From assembly GCA_965221375.1 (NCBI GenBank), contig OZ244883.1, forward strand, positions 1,054,001-1,118,000: 64,000 bases of DNA. Direction: 5' to 3'. Source of the DNA: Poriferisulfidus sp965221375. Its GTDB lineage: Bacteria; Pseudomonadota; Gammaproteobacteria; Poriferisulfidales; Poriferisulfidaceae. Position numbers and translations under genes: made by a program. Position 1 is the stretch's first letter, and the number at the start of each line of letters is the position of its first letter. The notes beneath the pieces were generated by a model. That model ran no database searches, was not told the origin of the DNA, and saw nothing but the letters and a program-made list of their open reading frames with translations. Positions 40,301 to 48,270 of this stretch are shown piece by piece.

Positions 40301-43270
40301 GGAAGTGATGTCGCTCGCTGTAAACCCGCTCACCACTTCGCTGAATACAAATTCCGCAAAAACCGCTCCGTTGACCTTGTCCGGCAGGCTGATCGTCAAA
40401 CTCGGCGCTGTGGTGTCATAAATGCCTGAAGCCGAGACGGCCGCATTGCCATTGCCTGCTGTGTCTTCCACCGTGTCCGCCGCCACCGTCACCGCATAGG
40501 CGCCTTCCGACGTCGGCGTGACCGTCGCGGTATACGACGTGCCGGAACCGGAAAACTCGGAAAGCGTCCCATTCGTCACCATCACATCGGTGGCCTCAAG
40601 GGTGTCCGCCTGCGACAGGGTGAAGGTCACCGAGAATGCCGCGTTGGTGGCCTCCGGCACACCGGAAATGGCGACCGTCGGTGCCGTCATATCATAGGTG
40701 CCTCCGACATCCATCGCCGCCGTATTGCCGTTGCCCGCCAGGTCGGTCAACTGGTTCGCGCCCAGCGCAATCCCGAACCCTCCTTCCGCCATTGGCGTCA
40801 TCCGCATCGTCCAGGTCGTCCCCTGCCCTATTAAATGACCTGTTCGTAGATTCGATACCACCACATCATCCGGCGTAAAGCCGGTCACGGCCTCCGAAAA
40901 TGTGAACGTCGCATCAAAGGATGCGTTCGTCGCTGCCGGTACTCCCGAAATCGTCACCGTCGGCGCCGTCGTGTCGTACGTTCCGATCACGGTCGTCGCC
41001 ACATTGCCGTTGCCATACGCATCCACCGCCGCCGCACCGGCCACCGACACGGTGAACATTCCCAGTGCACTCGGCGTGATTGTCGCCGTATATTCCGACC
41101 CCGACCCGGAAAACCCTGACACCACCGCATTCGTGACGCCAATATCGCTGCCCGTGAAACCTTCCACCGACTCCGAAAAACGGAAGACCGCCTGAACCGC
41201 CTGATTCGTCGGACCGACTCCGGCAATCACCAAAGACGGCAGCGTCACATCCGCCATTCCGCTCTCTTGTACCTTGGCCGACAGGTGGTTCCCCGCGACA
41301 TCGGTGAGCGCATCCGTCGCAATCTCCAGCGCGAAACTTCCATTGCCGCTCGGCGTGACGGTCGCGGTATAGCGATCCCCGGATCCGGCGAAATTCGAGA
41401 CCGTCGCATTCTCCACTTCCACGTCATCCGCGACAAACCCCACCACTTCCTCCGAAAAGGCGAAGGTCGCCACAAATTCGCCCTGGGTCCGCTCCGGCAC
41501 TCCCGTCACCGTCAAGGTCGGCGCGGTCGTGTCGAATTGACCGCTGGCCTGGCCCGCCAGAGTGCCGTTGCCCTGGGCATCCTGTGCCGCATCCTCCGCG
41601 ACCGACAGTCCGTACGAACCTTCCTTATCCGGTGTCACCCGTACTGAATACGACGCCCCCGAGCCGCTGAAGCCGCTCAACGATCCATTGCTGACTTCGA
41701 TGTCGCTCGCATCAAAACCGGTGACCGCTTTCGAAAAAGTCAACACCGCCGTCGCGCCCAGATTGGTAAAGGCCGGAATCCCGGAAATCTCCAGTGCGGG
41801 CGAGGCGCCGGTATACACGCCACTTGCCACCGTCGAAACCGTATTGCCGTTGCCCGCCGCGTCCTGTGCGACTCCCGCCAGCACCTGGACGCTGTAGGTG
41901 GCGCCATCCGTCTGCGGCGTAAGAAGAGCGGTGTACAACCGACCCGATCCGGCGAAATTCGACAGGGTCGCATCGACCAGTGTCACATCCGTTTGCGCAA
42001 ACCCCTCCACCGGCTCCGAAAATGTAAACGTGATCGGAAACGGTCCGCTTGCCTTGGCGCGTACCTGCCCGATGGTGACCGTCGGTGCGGTGCCGTCATA
42101 CACCCCATGGGCCGAAACCGATGTCTCATTCCAGTTGCCGAACCCGTCGCTGACGGCTCCCGCCGCCACTTCCACACTGAAAGGACCGTCTTCCAGCGGC
42201 ACAATTTCCGCCGTATACACCCCGCTCGATTCTTCGATCTTCGAGACCTCTGCGGCATTCTCCACCTCAATATCCCCGACCACAAAACCTTCCACGTCTT
42301 CGGAAAAGCGGAATGTCGCCGTGAAGGGTTCGCGGGTGACCGCCGGCACGTCGCTGAGGGTGATCGTCGGCGCCGTGCCATCGAAAACACCGCTGTACTC
42401 GCTGATGACGTCGATTGGGATCGCCGCGAGCGGATTGCCCGCCAGGTCAATGACCGCCCCCTGTTCTATTTTGATGCTGTACGTCCCATTCACCGTCGGT
42501 GCAATCAGTAGCGTACGCGCACTGCCTGAGCCTGAAACTTCCGATGCCGTGGCATTGACCAGCGTCAACGAATCGGCGGTGAAATCGTCCACCGCCTCCG
42601 AAAAAGTCACCGTGGCGGCAAACGGTTTGCGCGCTCGTGCCGGCACCCCCGCAATCGAAACCAGGGTCGGACCCGTCAGGTCCACCGTCGCGCTCGTCGA
42701 ACCCGCTACGCTGGCGTTACCGTGTGTGTCGGTCACCGCTCCCGCCAAGATGCTCAGCGTGAACTGCGCCCCATCCGTGAACGTTGGGACAAGCTCTACC
42801 GTGTAACTCGAATCTCCATCCACACCCTCCTGCGATAACGTATTGACGCCCGTAATGTCATCAGAGTGACTGAATCCTGAGACCGACTCCCCAAAATCAA
42901 TCGTCACCTCCTGCTCCCATCCTCTGTTTACGTACGGCGGCAATCCTCGGAATGTTGGCCGGGGCAACGTGGCGTCATGCGACCAACTGACGACGGCCGA
43001 GGGCTGCAAGCCGTTGTCCACCAGGTCATAGACACTGTCGGCCGCGAGCGACACACTGACCGTCCCGTCCTGGGTCGGTTGCACCGTGACGGTGTAGTAA
43101 TCCTTGGCCGGGTCCGAACCACTGGCCGGGGTCACGCTCGTCGCCGTCGCATTGACGGCCGTCACATCCGAAGAATCAAAATCTTTGACTTTCTCCGAAA
43201 ATATAAATGTCAAATCCGCCGTGGTGTTTGTCGCATTCGTCTGGGTCGGCACTTCGGTGATTTCCACTGT
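28970..43270 (-). repeat. 46 bacterial Ig-like (Big_12-type) repeats
   Basis: Counted by the motif (A/S/R)PTVTISGVP plus TFTFSEAVSGF: 20 complete copies and the start of a 21st before the frame break at 37358-37361, the rest after it. Three cadherin/Ig-like modules (about 29590-30465) interrupt the series before the last two copies. Four copies (13, 36, 44, 45) carry a longer opening such as VSIVRQSP and LTWRVTFSE. Repeats are far more diverged from one another than the Calx-beta-like ones, so this region is older or not being homogenised. Confidence 0.85.
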
Positions 43271-45625
43271 CGGACGAATGGATTCATGCACGGTGATTGA
43301 AAACGTCAGCGTGCCTGAGTCGAAGGTGCCGTTATCATTCTCTATGGTTTCGGTCGCTGTGTAGGTGAACTCGGTTTCCGTCTGTGTCTGCGTCGGCGTG
43401 CCGCTGATCTGGCGTTCGGATGGTGAGAATGTCAATCCCGGCGGCAACGTCCCTTCCAGCGAATACACCAACGGAGAGTCATCACTGACATTGCCGCTGA
43501 CCGACACCGGCAACTGCAGCGTCTCGATTTGGATGTCCTTCTTGTAAATTTGATCGGGGATTGTCTCCACAAACGACGGCACTGGATTTTCATTCGTCGT
43601 CACCGACACCGAGGTGCGCGCCGAAGCAAACTCCGAAGCGCCCGAAGCCCTGTGCGTGACCGTCGTACTATTGGTCACATTATTGCTGTCCGTCGCGCCG
43701 GTCACCGTCACCGTCTGCGCCGTATTCCAGTTGGTTGTCGTATACGTTAAATTCGGCGGGTTGACCGTCGCGACTCCGGTATTGTTGCTGACCACCCGCA
43801 CTCTGACCGTGCTCGACGGCTGCGCCCCCAGCCGCACCGTCCACGTGTCCGTGTCTCTTTCGTTGACCGTCACTGAACTCTTCGATACTACCACCGACGC
43901 CGTCTCGTCATCATTGATCGTCACCGTCCGCGTCTCCGGCCCCCCAGCGATGAAGCCGATGCCGCTGAGGGAAAAAGTTAACGTGTGCACCTCGTCGACC
44001 GCATTTGCATCCGACTGACTGCTCATGGTCACCGTCCGCTCCGTATTCCAGTTGCCTGGCGTAAACGTCAATTGACTATGACTGAGCGCCAGGGCGCTTG
44101 AACTGCTGCTGATGTCGGCCCATAATTCGGTAATCCCGGAGGGCAGTCCCCACTGTGATAACTTCGCCGTGAAAGTGCCCGTGCGGCCTTCATTCAACCG
44201 TAGCGGCGACGGCGAGATCACCATGCTCGGGGTTTCCGAAACGGTCACACGCACGTCGGCCGACAGGCCTTGATATTCAGTCGCCCCCGAGGCGAGATTT
44301 GTGATTATTGGGAAGTCGATGTCCGCATCCTCATCGCGAACTCCCGACACTGTCACCGTCTGTGCCGTATTCCAGTTCGATCGCGTAAACGTCAAACTCG
44401 ATGGGCTGGTCGTGGCCGCGCCAGTGTTATCACTGGTCGCGGCTACGACCACATCCTCGCTGGGTATTACCCCCAACTTCACCGTATATGTGGCTGTGTC
44501 CGTATCTGCAATCAGCAGAGTCTGCGGCGTTACCGTTAAAGACGCCGTCTCATCGTCGTCCACCTGGATCTCAAAACTGCGGACCAGCCCGTCAAACTCC
44601 GAATCACTCGAATTCGTTGTCAGCGTCATCGTATAGGTGTCGTCTCTTGCATCCGCATCCGACCTTGCCGTCACCCGCACCGTCCGCCAGTCATTCCATT
44701 GATTCGGCTGCCAAGTCACTTTGTCTTCGAGGTTCGAGGGGATTTGAAGTTTGCTTTTGTTATACGACATCGTGGCCGTCGTCGTAAAGTTGGGACGCTC
44801 TGACAATTTCACTTTGAATGACTTGTTTCCACCTTCCGGAATCACCTCCATCGGCACCGGCGTCACAATCATGTGCGGCACCTCCGGCACCGTCACGGAC
44901 ACCGTGCCGGTGTCCCAACCATCCGCCGTATGACTGACCTCCACCACATCGTCCTGATTATCGCCATCGGGGATTCCTATTGCCGTCACCGTCTGCGCCG
45001 TGCTCCAGTTCGATGATGTGAACGTCAAACTCGACGGGATGACGGTCACCTGATTCGTATCGGCGCTCGTGACAGTCACCGTCATATCTTCAGAAGGTCG
45101 TCCCTTCAATTTCACCGTCCACGTCGCAGGCCTGCCTCCCGTTGTCACACTGCCTTTTGATAACACAAAAGCCGCGTCGTCGTCGAGGATGGTTATCGTC
45201 TGAGTATAGTTGCGGTAAAGTCCATGCCTTAATTCGATTCTTATCTGGACTGTCTCGTCTTCTACATCTTCATCGTGGAAAGTATTAAATCTTTCAATGA
45301 AATTTGTATACCACTGCCTTGCAGGAAATGTTACTGACGTGGGTCGTGGCCACCGCAATTTTGAAGTGTCTAGGCTGACAAAGGTGAGGTATACATCAGC
45401 CTGCGGCTGACTCGAAAGTCTAAAACGGATAGTTAACTGCTCGCCTTCTGTAACCGAATAAGGCGCACCCACCAGTATCATATCCTGAGCCTGCACCTGT
45501 TGCACCGGGAGGGCCAAACCGACCAGCACTGCGGCTGCTATGCTCCACCTAACTCTCCAAAAACTTCGATTTTTGCCGGCCGACACTCCGGCATGATTGC
45601 CGAATTTAGACACCTCCTTATCCAT
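37358..45625 (-). CDS. giant autotransporter adhesin, N-terminal 2,755 residues (frame-shifted part 1)
   Basis: First part of a predicted surface adhesin of about 11,460 residues. From the ATG at 45625 it begins with a signal peptide: basic n-region (residues 17-26), hydrophobic core SIAAAVLVGLALP and a cleavage site after VQA (residue 46). Six Calx-beta-like repeats follow (about 50-678), then a He_PIG-like Ig domain (678-785; SLEGTLPPGLTFSP, ISGTPTQT). About 20 Big_12-type Ig-like repeats then run to the end, with the consensus PTVTISGVP ... TFTFSEAVSGF ... DITVTNATVSNFSGSG. The frame stops 5 residues after TFTFS of repeat 21, exactly where part 2 resumes with PVSGFEASDV. Deleting one TG from TCTGTGCACCGGTG restores the repeat (SAPVSGF). 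A longer in-frame start at 45718 adds 31 residues before the signal and is less likely. The L,D-transpeptidase gene lies about 420 bp upstream on the same strand. Confidence 0.85.
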   Translation of the reverse strand: MDKEVSKFGNHAGVSAGKNRSFWRVRWSIAAAVLVGLALPVQQVQAQDMILVGAPYSVTEGEQLTIRFRLSSQPQADVYLTFVSLDTSKLRWPRPTSVTFPARQWYTNFIERFNTFHDEDVEDETVQIRIELRHGLYRNYTQTITILDDDAAFVLSKGSVTTGGRPATWTVKLKGRPSEDMTVTVTSADTNQVTVIPSSLTFTSSNWSTAQTVTAIGIPDGDNQDDVVEVSHTADGWDTGTVSVTVPEVPHMIVTPVPMEVIPEGGNKSFKVKLSERPNFTTTATMSYNKSKLQIPSNLEDKVTWQPNQWNDWRTVRVTARSDADARDDTYTMTLTTNSSDSEFDGLVRSFEIQVDDDETASLTVTPQTLLIADTDTATYTVKLGVIPSEDVVVAATSDNTGAATTSPSSLTFTRSNWNTAQTVTVSGVRDEDADIDFPIITNLASGATEYQGLSADVRVTVSETPSMVISPSPLRLNEGRTGTFTAKLSQWGLPSGITELWADISSSSSALALSHSQLTFTPGNWNTERTVTMSSQSDANAVDEVHTLTFSLSGIGFIAGGPETRTVTINDDETASVVVSKSSVTVNERDTDTWTVRLGAQPSSTVRVRVVSNNTGVATVNPPNLTYTTTNWNTAQTVTVTGATDSNNVTNSTTVTHRASGASEFASARTSVSVTTNENPVPSFVETIPDQIYKKDIQIETLQLPVSVSGNVSDDSPLVYSLEGTLPPGLTFSPSERQISGTPTQTQTETEFTYTATETIENDNGTFDSGTLTFSITVHESIRPTVEITEVPTQTNATNTTADLTFIFSEKVKDFDSSDVTAVNATATSVTPASGSDPAKDYYTVTVQPTQDGTVSVSLAADSVYDLVDNGLQPSAVVSWSHDATLPRPTFRGLPPYVNRGWEQEVTIDFGESVSGFSHSDDITGVNTLSQEGVDGDSSYTVELVPTFTDGAQFTLSILAGAVTDTHGNASVAGSTSATVDLTGPTLVSIAGVPARARKPFAATVTFSEAVDDFTADSLTLVNATASEVSGSGSARTLLIAPTVNGTYSIKIEQGAVIDLAGNPLAAIPIDVISEYSGVFDGTAPTITLSDVPAVTREPFTATFRFSEDVEGFVVGDIEVENAAEVSKIEESSGVYTAEIVPLEDGPFSVEVAAGAVSDGFGNWNETSVSAHGVYDGTAPTVTIGQVRAKASGPFPITFTFSEPVEGFAQTDVTLVDATLSNFAGSGRLYTALLTPQTDGATYSVQVLAGVAQDAAGNGNTVSTVASGVYTGASPALEISGIPAFTNLGATAVLTFSKAVTGFDASDIEVSNGSLSGFSGSGASYSVRVTPDKEGSYGLSVAEDAAQDAQGNGTLAGQASGQFDTTAPTLTVTGVPERTQGEFVATFAFSEEVVGFVADDVEVENATVSNFAGSGDRYTATVTPSGNGSFALEIATDALTDVAGNHLSAKVQESGMADVTLPSLVIAGVGPTNQAVQAVFRFSESVEGFTGSDIGVTNAVVSGFSGSGSEYTATITPSALGMFTVSVAGAAAVDAYGNGNVATTVIGTYDTTAPTVTISGVPAATNASFDATFTFSEAVTGFTPDDVVVSNLRTGHLIGQGTTWTMRMTPMAEGGFGIALGANQLTDLAGNGNTAAMDVGGTYDMTAPTVAISGVPEATNAAFSVTFTLSQADTLEATDVMVTNGTLSEFSGSGTSYTATVTPTSEGAYAVTVAADTVEDTAGNGNAAVSASGIYDTTAPSLTISLPDKVNGAVFAEFVFSEVVSGFTASDITSSNADISNLSGSGKTYQAQVSAVSAGTFSVAVAAAAVTDAAGNSNMSGSATSTYDSGARTVTLGSVPAYINQPLTVTFTFDQAVTGFTASDVVLTNATLTNFVADSNQTAYTATLVPTGEGAFTLRVPADVIDSTSGTNTPAEASGWYDPTAPQLVSIVRQSPQAQLSNASELTWRYTFSEAVTLPDDFIRVLAIQVSNLQLLASVDLRVSQVSETVWDVTALVGMAADLSDVEETRLWSFWSDNPQELPVDLAGNRMGELPDLNAGTSIFVLKTKTPSLEIKGIPSTATAAPLQVTFEFSEAVSGFGIDDITLANAQISGFTGSTSLATTYRATITPYQDGAFTVAVAADAARDAAGNGNAAATASGTYDQSAPRIMFGSDADGAVRYTRQSSNAVEVVFSEPVSFASTDITVPSGTSITDFEQLEAHRYAMKFVIAAPSSGTSYTMTIPADAVKDSQEVGNEAASLTWHYDNTPPTVTVEGWPSGTVSRSFDTTFRFSESVTGFAASDIVVGETARVSNFAGSGALYTARITPLVNASGKISLSIPAEAVEDSTGNKNALVTLSEQPYDASVSMTTTLAPSATNAFSTATFTFSEPVTGFTRDDITVTNAHVSAFSGMGADYTAVVTPVDEGEFTVAVAADVAQDESGGTNQASNTATGTYDSVAPTVTTITGVPDTARAAYAVEFSFSEAIAEFAAGNIELTNASVVRVTPKSADETTWIALVQPLAAGSFTITLPAGGVRDQAGNPNTVAATQTFTGAYEAMLPTVTITGVPSRTKEAFTATFTFAEAVRGFEAGDITTSNATLSAFAGSGTQYTATVTPQADGPFNLQIAADAARDNLGNGNPASAVVSGVYDITAPTVSITQVPAKVAGAFTAAFEFSEDVSGFVVEDITTTNATLTDFSGSGDRYTATVTPTQGGAFTVQVAQGVAQDAVGNLNAASSSAEGVLDRNAPTVAIGGMTAATNKAVAATFTFSVHR
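43590..45480 (-). repeat. six N-terminal Calx-beta-like repeats
   Basis: Six degenerate copies of about 100 residues, directly after the signal peptide. They share EGxxxTFTVKL, SLTFTSSNWSTAQTVT and DDDE with the 49-copy C-terminal array, but differ from one another in length and sequence. A He_PIG-like domain (43270-43590) follows. Confidence 0.8.
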
Positions 45626-46047
45626 CGTCGGAAACAGAAAGTCGAATGCGAACCTGCAGATCCAACGGCCTTCCCAAAAACACACCCTCAAGAAAACACG
45701 TGCACCGCAGCACATCATCAGCCTTTTGAAAGTGTCTGATTTGCATGCGCATATTCGTGCAGAAATGCCTCTCTCAGCGAGGCTTAAAATTCAACCCGAC
45801 CGAGAATTGAAAAATATTGCGCATGGAACCCTCTAATTCAGAAGTCATCCTAGCAAAACCCCGCGATTATTCAAGCCACAAAACCCTCTACCTTCCCCCT
45901 CGCGAAAAACGCGACGCCTAGGCAGCGTCAAGGTACAACATCTGCATGACTGAATTTTTTCACGAAGGTCCCTCAAAAATCGCTTCCAACTCTTTCATAA
46001 AACTGAAAAAGAAATTTGATGCAGACTCATTTTTTGAGCTGCTCAAA
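45626..46047. other. intergenic region between L,D-transpeptidase and giant gene
   Basis: About 420 bp with no convincing gene. It holds a candidate minus-strand promoter (45847-45874) and a leader hairpin GCCTC-TCTCAGC-GAGGC (45767-45783). It also holds paired inverted repeats CGCG-AAAAA-CGCG and GACGC-CTAGGCA-GCGTC (45901-45929), and TTTGAG-CTG-CTCAAA (46032-46046) just after the transpeptidase stop. None of the hairpins is a clean rho-independent terminator. Confidence 0.5.
45847..45874 (-). promoter_or_regulatory. candidate promoter of the giant adhesin gene
   Basis: On the minus strand TTGAAT (45869-45874) and TAGGAT (45847-45852) are spaced 16 bp apart. A start near 45840 would give a leader of about 215 nt before the ATG at 45625, including the hairpin at 45767-45783. 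Both hexamers are two mismatches or fewer from consensus, so the call is tentative. Confidence 0.35.
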
Positions 46048-47067
46048 TTATTCAGGCGACTCGCGGGCAACTGTCCACGCCAACTCCGGCTGGTCTGTCG
46101 GAGCAGGCCCATAGATCTGATTCCACCCGATTACGACAGGCTCTCCCGTCCGCTGCCGAGCCACTTCCATCAATTGGTCCCAAAAAATCACATAATCTCC
46201 CAAAGGCAACTGCTGCTCCAATGCCGCCATCGGCGCCGTCATCTCGGCCTCATCCAATACGGGTTGTTTCTCCGGCATGGGGAATTCCAATAACGGCTTG
46301 GCATGTGCTTCCATATACACCATGCCCCCCAGAAGACCGAACTTGATCGGCATTGAGATGATTTCCACCGAAGTGCCCACCGGCACGCGATAAATCAGCT
46401 CGCCAATGTCCCGTGAGCGTAACCGAATGCAGCCGTGGGTCACACGCATCCCAATCCCGTAATTGCGGTTGGTCCCATGAATGAAATACCCCGGCATCCC
46501 CAACATCAAGGCATACCGACCGAGGGGATTGTCCGGGCCTGGCGCCACCACACGCGACAATTCTTCCCCCGCCGCCCAGTGCTCCCGTAAAACCGATTCG
46601 GGCGGATACCAATTCGGATTCTCCAGACGATCCACGACCACGGTTCGACCCAGCGGCGTCACCCAGTCCATGCGTCCGATGCTTACCGGATAAGTACGCA
46701 CCTGCAGAACGTTGTTTTTTGTTTTTTCGTAATAGTAAAGACGCAGTTCCGCAATATTCAAAACCAAACCTTCGCGTGTCTCCCCAGGCAGAATGTAGCG
46801 CCTGGGAATGCGCACCGTTGTCCCCTCTCCCGGCATCCAGCTATGCATGTGGGGATTGGCCCAAAGGATTTCATGAAAGCCGGTGTAATGCCAATCCGCC
46901 AACTGCGGTGTGGTCTCTCCGTAGTGCGTGGTAATCGTATAACTTTGCCCAATCACCGAATCGCCATTACCCGGCACATCCAACACCTCTGCTTGTATGG
47001 AAGGCAACCCCGCCATCCACAGCAGACTGCTGAACCCGCATAGCCTTATAATTTCCACGAGGCGCAT
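46048..47067 (-). CDS. L,D-transpeptidase (YkuD domain, LysM-like N-terminus)
   Basis: 339-residue periplasmic enzyme of the ErfK/YbiS/YcfS group, which makes 3-3 peptidoglycan crosslinks or joins Lpp-type lipoproteins to peptidoglycan. A signal peptide of 26 residues ends in SIQA. A LysM-like segment follows (YTITTHYGETTPQLADW ... WMPGEGTTVRIP, about 43-90). The YkuD domain carries the catalytic signature: His197 in FIHGTN, then THGCIRLR with His211 and Cys213. I use the ATG at 47067, which starts right at the signal peptide and has an AGGGCG ribosome site; the longer frame to 47223 overlaps the divergent aminotransferase gene. It lies directly upstream of the giant adhesin on the same strand. 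Whether its target is the lipoprotein at 10.5 kb is unknown. Confidence 0.9.
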   Translation of the reverse strand: MRLVEIIRLCGFSSLLWMAGLPSIQAEVLDVPGNGDSVIGQSYTITTHYGETTPQLADWHYTGFHEILWANPHMHSWMPGEGTTVRIPRRYILPGETREGLVLNIAELRLYYYEKTKNNVLQVRTYPVSIGRMDWVTPLGRTVVVDRLENPNWYPPESVLREHWAAGEELSRVVAPGPDNPLGRYALMLGMPGYFIHGTNRNYGIGMRVTHGCIRLRSRDIGELIYRVPVGTSVEIISMPIKFGLLGGMVYMEAHAKPLLEFPMPEKQPVLDEAEMTAPMAALEQQLPLGDYVIFWDQLMEVARQRTGEPVVIGWNQIYGPAPTDQPELAWTVARESPE

Positions 47068-47125
47068 CACTCGCCCTAAATACCTGAAGAATTTCGCAAA
47101 CGCACAGCCATTATAGGGAGTTCCC

Positions 47126-48265
47126 GTGTCAAGTGCCGACTGGGTCGAATTGGATCCGCACCTTATCCACTTGAACCATGCGGGCCTTGCACCCTGGCCT
47201 CGGTGCACGGTCCAGGCGATCACCCGCTTTGCTTACGAAAATGCGCGTTGGGGATCACGCCATTACAAAAACTGGCTGGAGGAAGAAGAACAACTCCGTG
47301 AGCTGGCGCGTTGGTTGGTGGACGCGGAATCCAAAGACGAAATCGCGTTGCTTAAAAATACTTCCGAAGGCCTGTCCACGGTGGCCTTCGGTTTGGATTG
47401 GAAAGACGGTGACAACATGGTACTCGCCCATGAAGAATTCCCTTCCAATCGCATCCCCTGGGAAGCGGCCGCACAGCGCTACGGTTTTGAGATTCGATGG
47501 GCAAACGTGACGGACACGGAAAACCCGGAAGGCGCGTTGCTGCAACACGTCGACGAACGAACCCGAATTTTGACGACCAGTTCAGTGCATTACGCCACCG
47601 GCCTCAAAATGGATCTGCCCAAACTCGGAGCCGCACTACGCGACACGCCGACTTTGTTTTGCGTTGACGCCATTCAAAGCTTGGGTGCCCACGCACTGAG
47701 CGTGCGCTCCAGTCATATTGACTTTCTGGCGGCCGATGCGCACAAGTGGATGCTGGGCCCGGAGGGGATTGCAATCTTTTGGGTACGGCCGAAGTTGTAC
47801 GAGGAATTGCGCCTCTCACAATACGGCTGGCACATGGTCGCAAACGCGGGTGACTACGAGGCTGCGGACTGGGACATCGCACCCCATGCCCAACGTTTCG
47901 AATGCGGCAGTCCCAATACGCTCGGCATTTACGCCTTGCGTGCCAGCCTGGACCTGCTGCACCAGATCGGAATTTCCGCAATCGAAAGCCGCATTGCCGA
48001 ACGTGTCGACCAACTCGAGCAAGCTTTACGAATTCTGGAATGTCGTATTTTGACGCCGGAGTCCCCTACCCGACGTGCGGGCATCTTGACTTTTATCCCA
48101 CCCGACAACAATACGGCAGCGGTGTATCAAAAATTAATCGAAGCCAATGTCTTGTGTGCGATGCGCGGTGGCGGCATTCGGTTTTCGCCCCACTTCTATA
48201 CTTCCGCTCAAGCACTGCAGATGGCCCTTGAGGCGGTGCAGAAAATTATTGAGGACACTCAATAA
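47126..48265 (+). CDS. class V aminotransferase (cysteine desulfurase/isopenicillin N epimerase-like)
   Basis: 379-residue PLP-dependent fold type I enzyme. The PLP lysine lies in FLAADAHKWMLGPEGIAIFWV, preceded by the strand VDAIQSLGA (PLP-ring aspartate) and SSVHYATGLKMDL. The N-terminus LNHAGLAPWP and the segment HEEFPSNRIPWE are typical of the subgroup without the desulfurase active-site cysteine loop, so it is more likely an aminotransferase/epimerase/lyase than IscS. The start is GTG at 47126, with GGGAG 7 nt upstream. Divergent from the L,D-transpeptidase and convergent with holB, ending 5 nt before its stop. Reaction not known. Confidence 0.82.
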   Translation: MSSADWVELDPHLIHLNHAGLAPWPRCTVQAITRFAYENARWGSRHYKNWLEEEEQLRELARWLVDAESKDEIALLKNTSEGLSTVAFGLDWKDGDNMVLAHEEFPSNRIPWEAAAQRYGFEIRWANVTDTENPEGALLQHVDERTRILTTSSVHYATGLKMDLPKLGAALRDTPTLFCVDAIQSLGAHALSVRSSHIDFLAADAHKWMLGPEGIAIFWVRPKLYEELRLSQYGWHMVANAGDYEAADWDIAPHAQRFECGSPNTLGIYALRASLDLLHQIGISAIESRIAERVDQLEQALRILECRILTPESPTRRAGILTFIPPDNNTAAVYQKLIEANVLCAMRGGGIRFSPHFYTSAQALQMALEAVQKIIEDTQ

Positions 48266-48270
48266 AAAAC

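Noticed and set aside
45611..45619. Strong Shine-Dalgarno AAGGAGGTG inside the start of the giant gene
   Set aside because: No ATG, GTG or TTG in frame lies 5-12 nt downstream (the next GTG is 24 nt further on), and it codes for Lys-Glu-Val after the chosen ATG, so it is probably coincidental.
11241..45625. Type I-secreted RTX adhesin
   Set aside because: No GGxGxDxxx nonapeptide repeats or C-terminal type I signal are present; the C-terminus reads as a beta-barrel and the N-terminus as a Sec signal.
46028..46046. Terminator after the L,D-transpeptidase (TTTGAG-CTG-CTCAAA)
   Set aside because: Only 6 bp, AT-rich, and no T-run on the minus strand after the stem; too weak to call.
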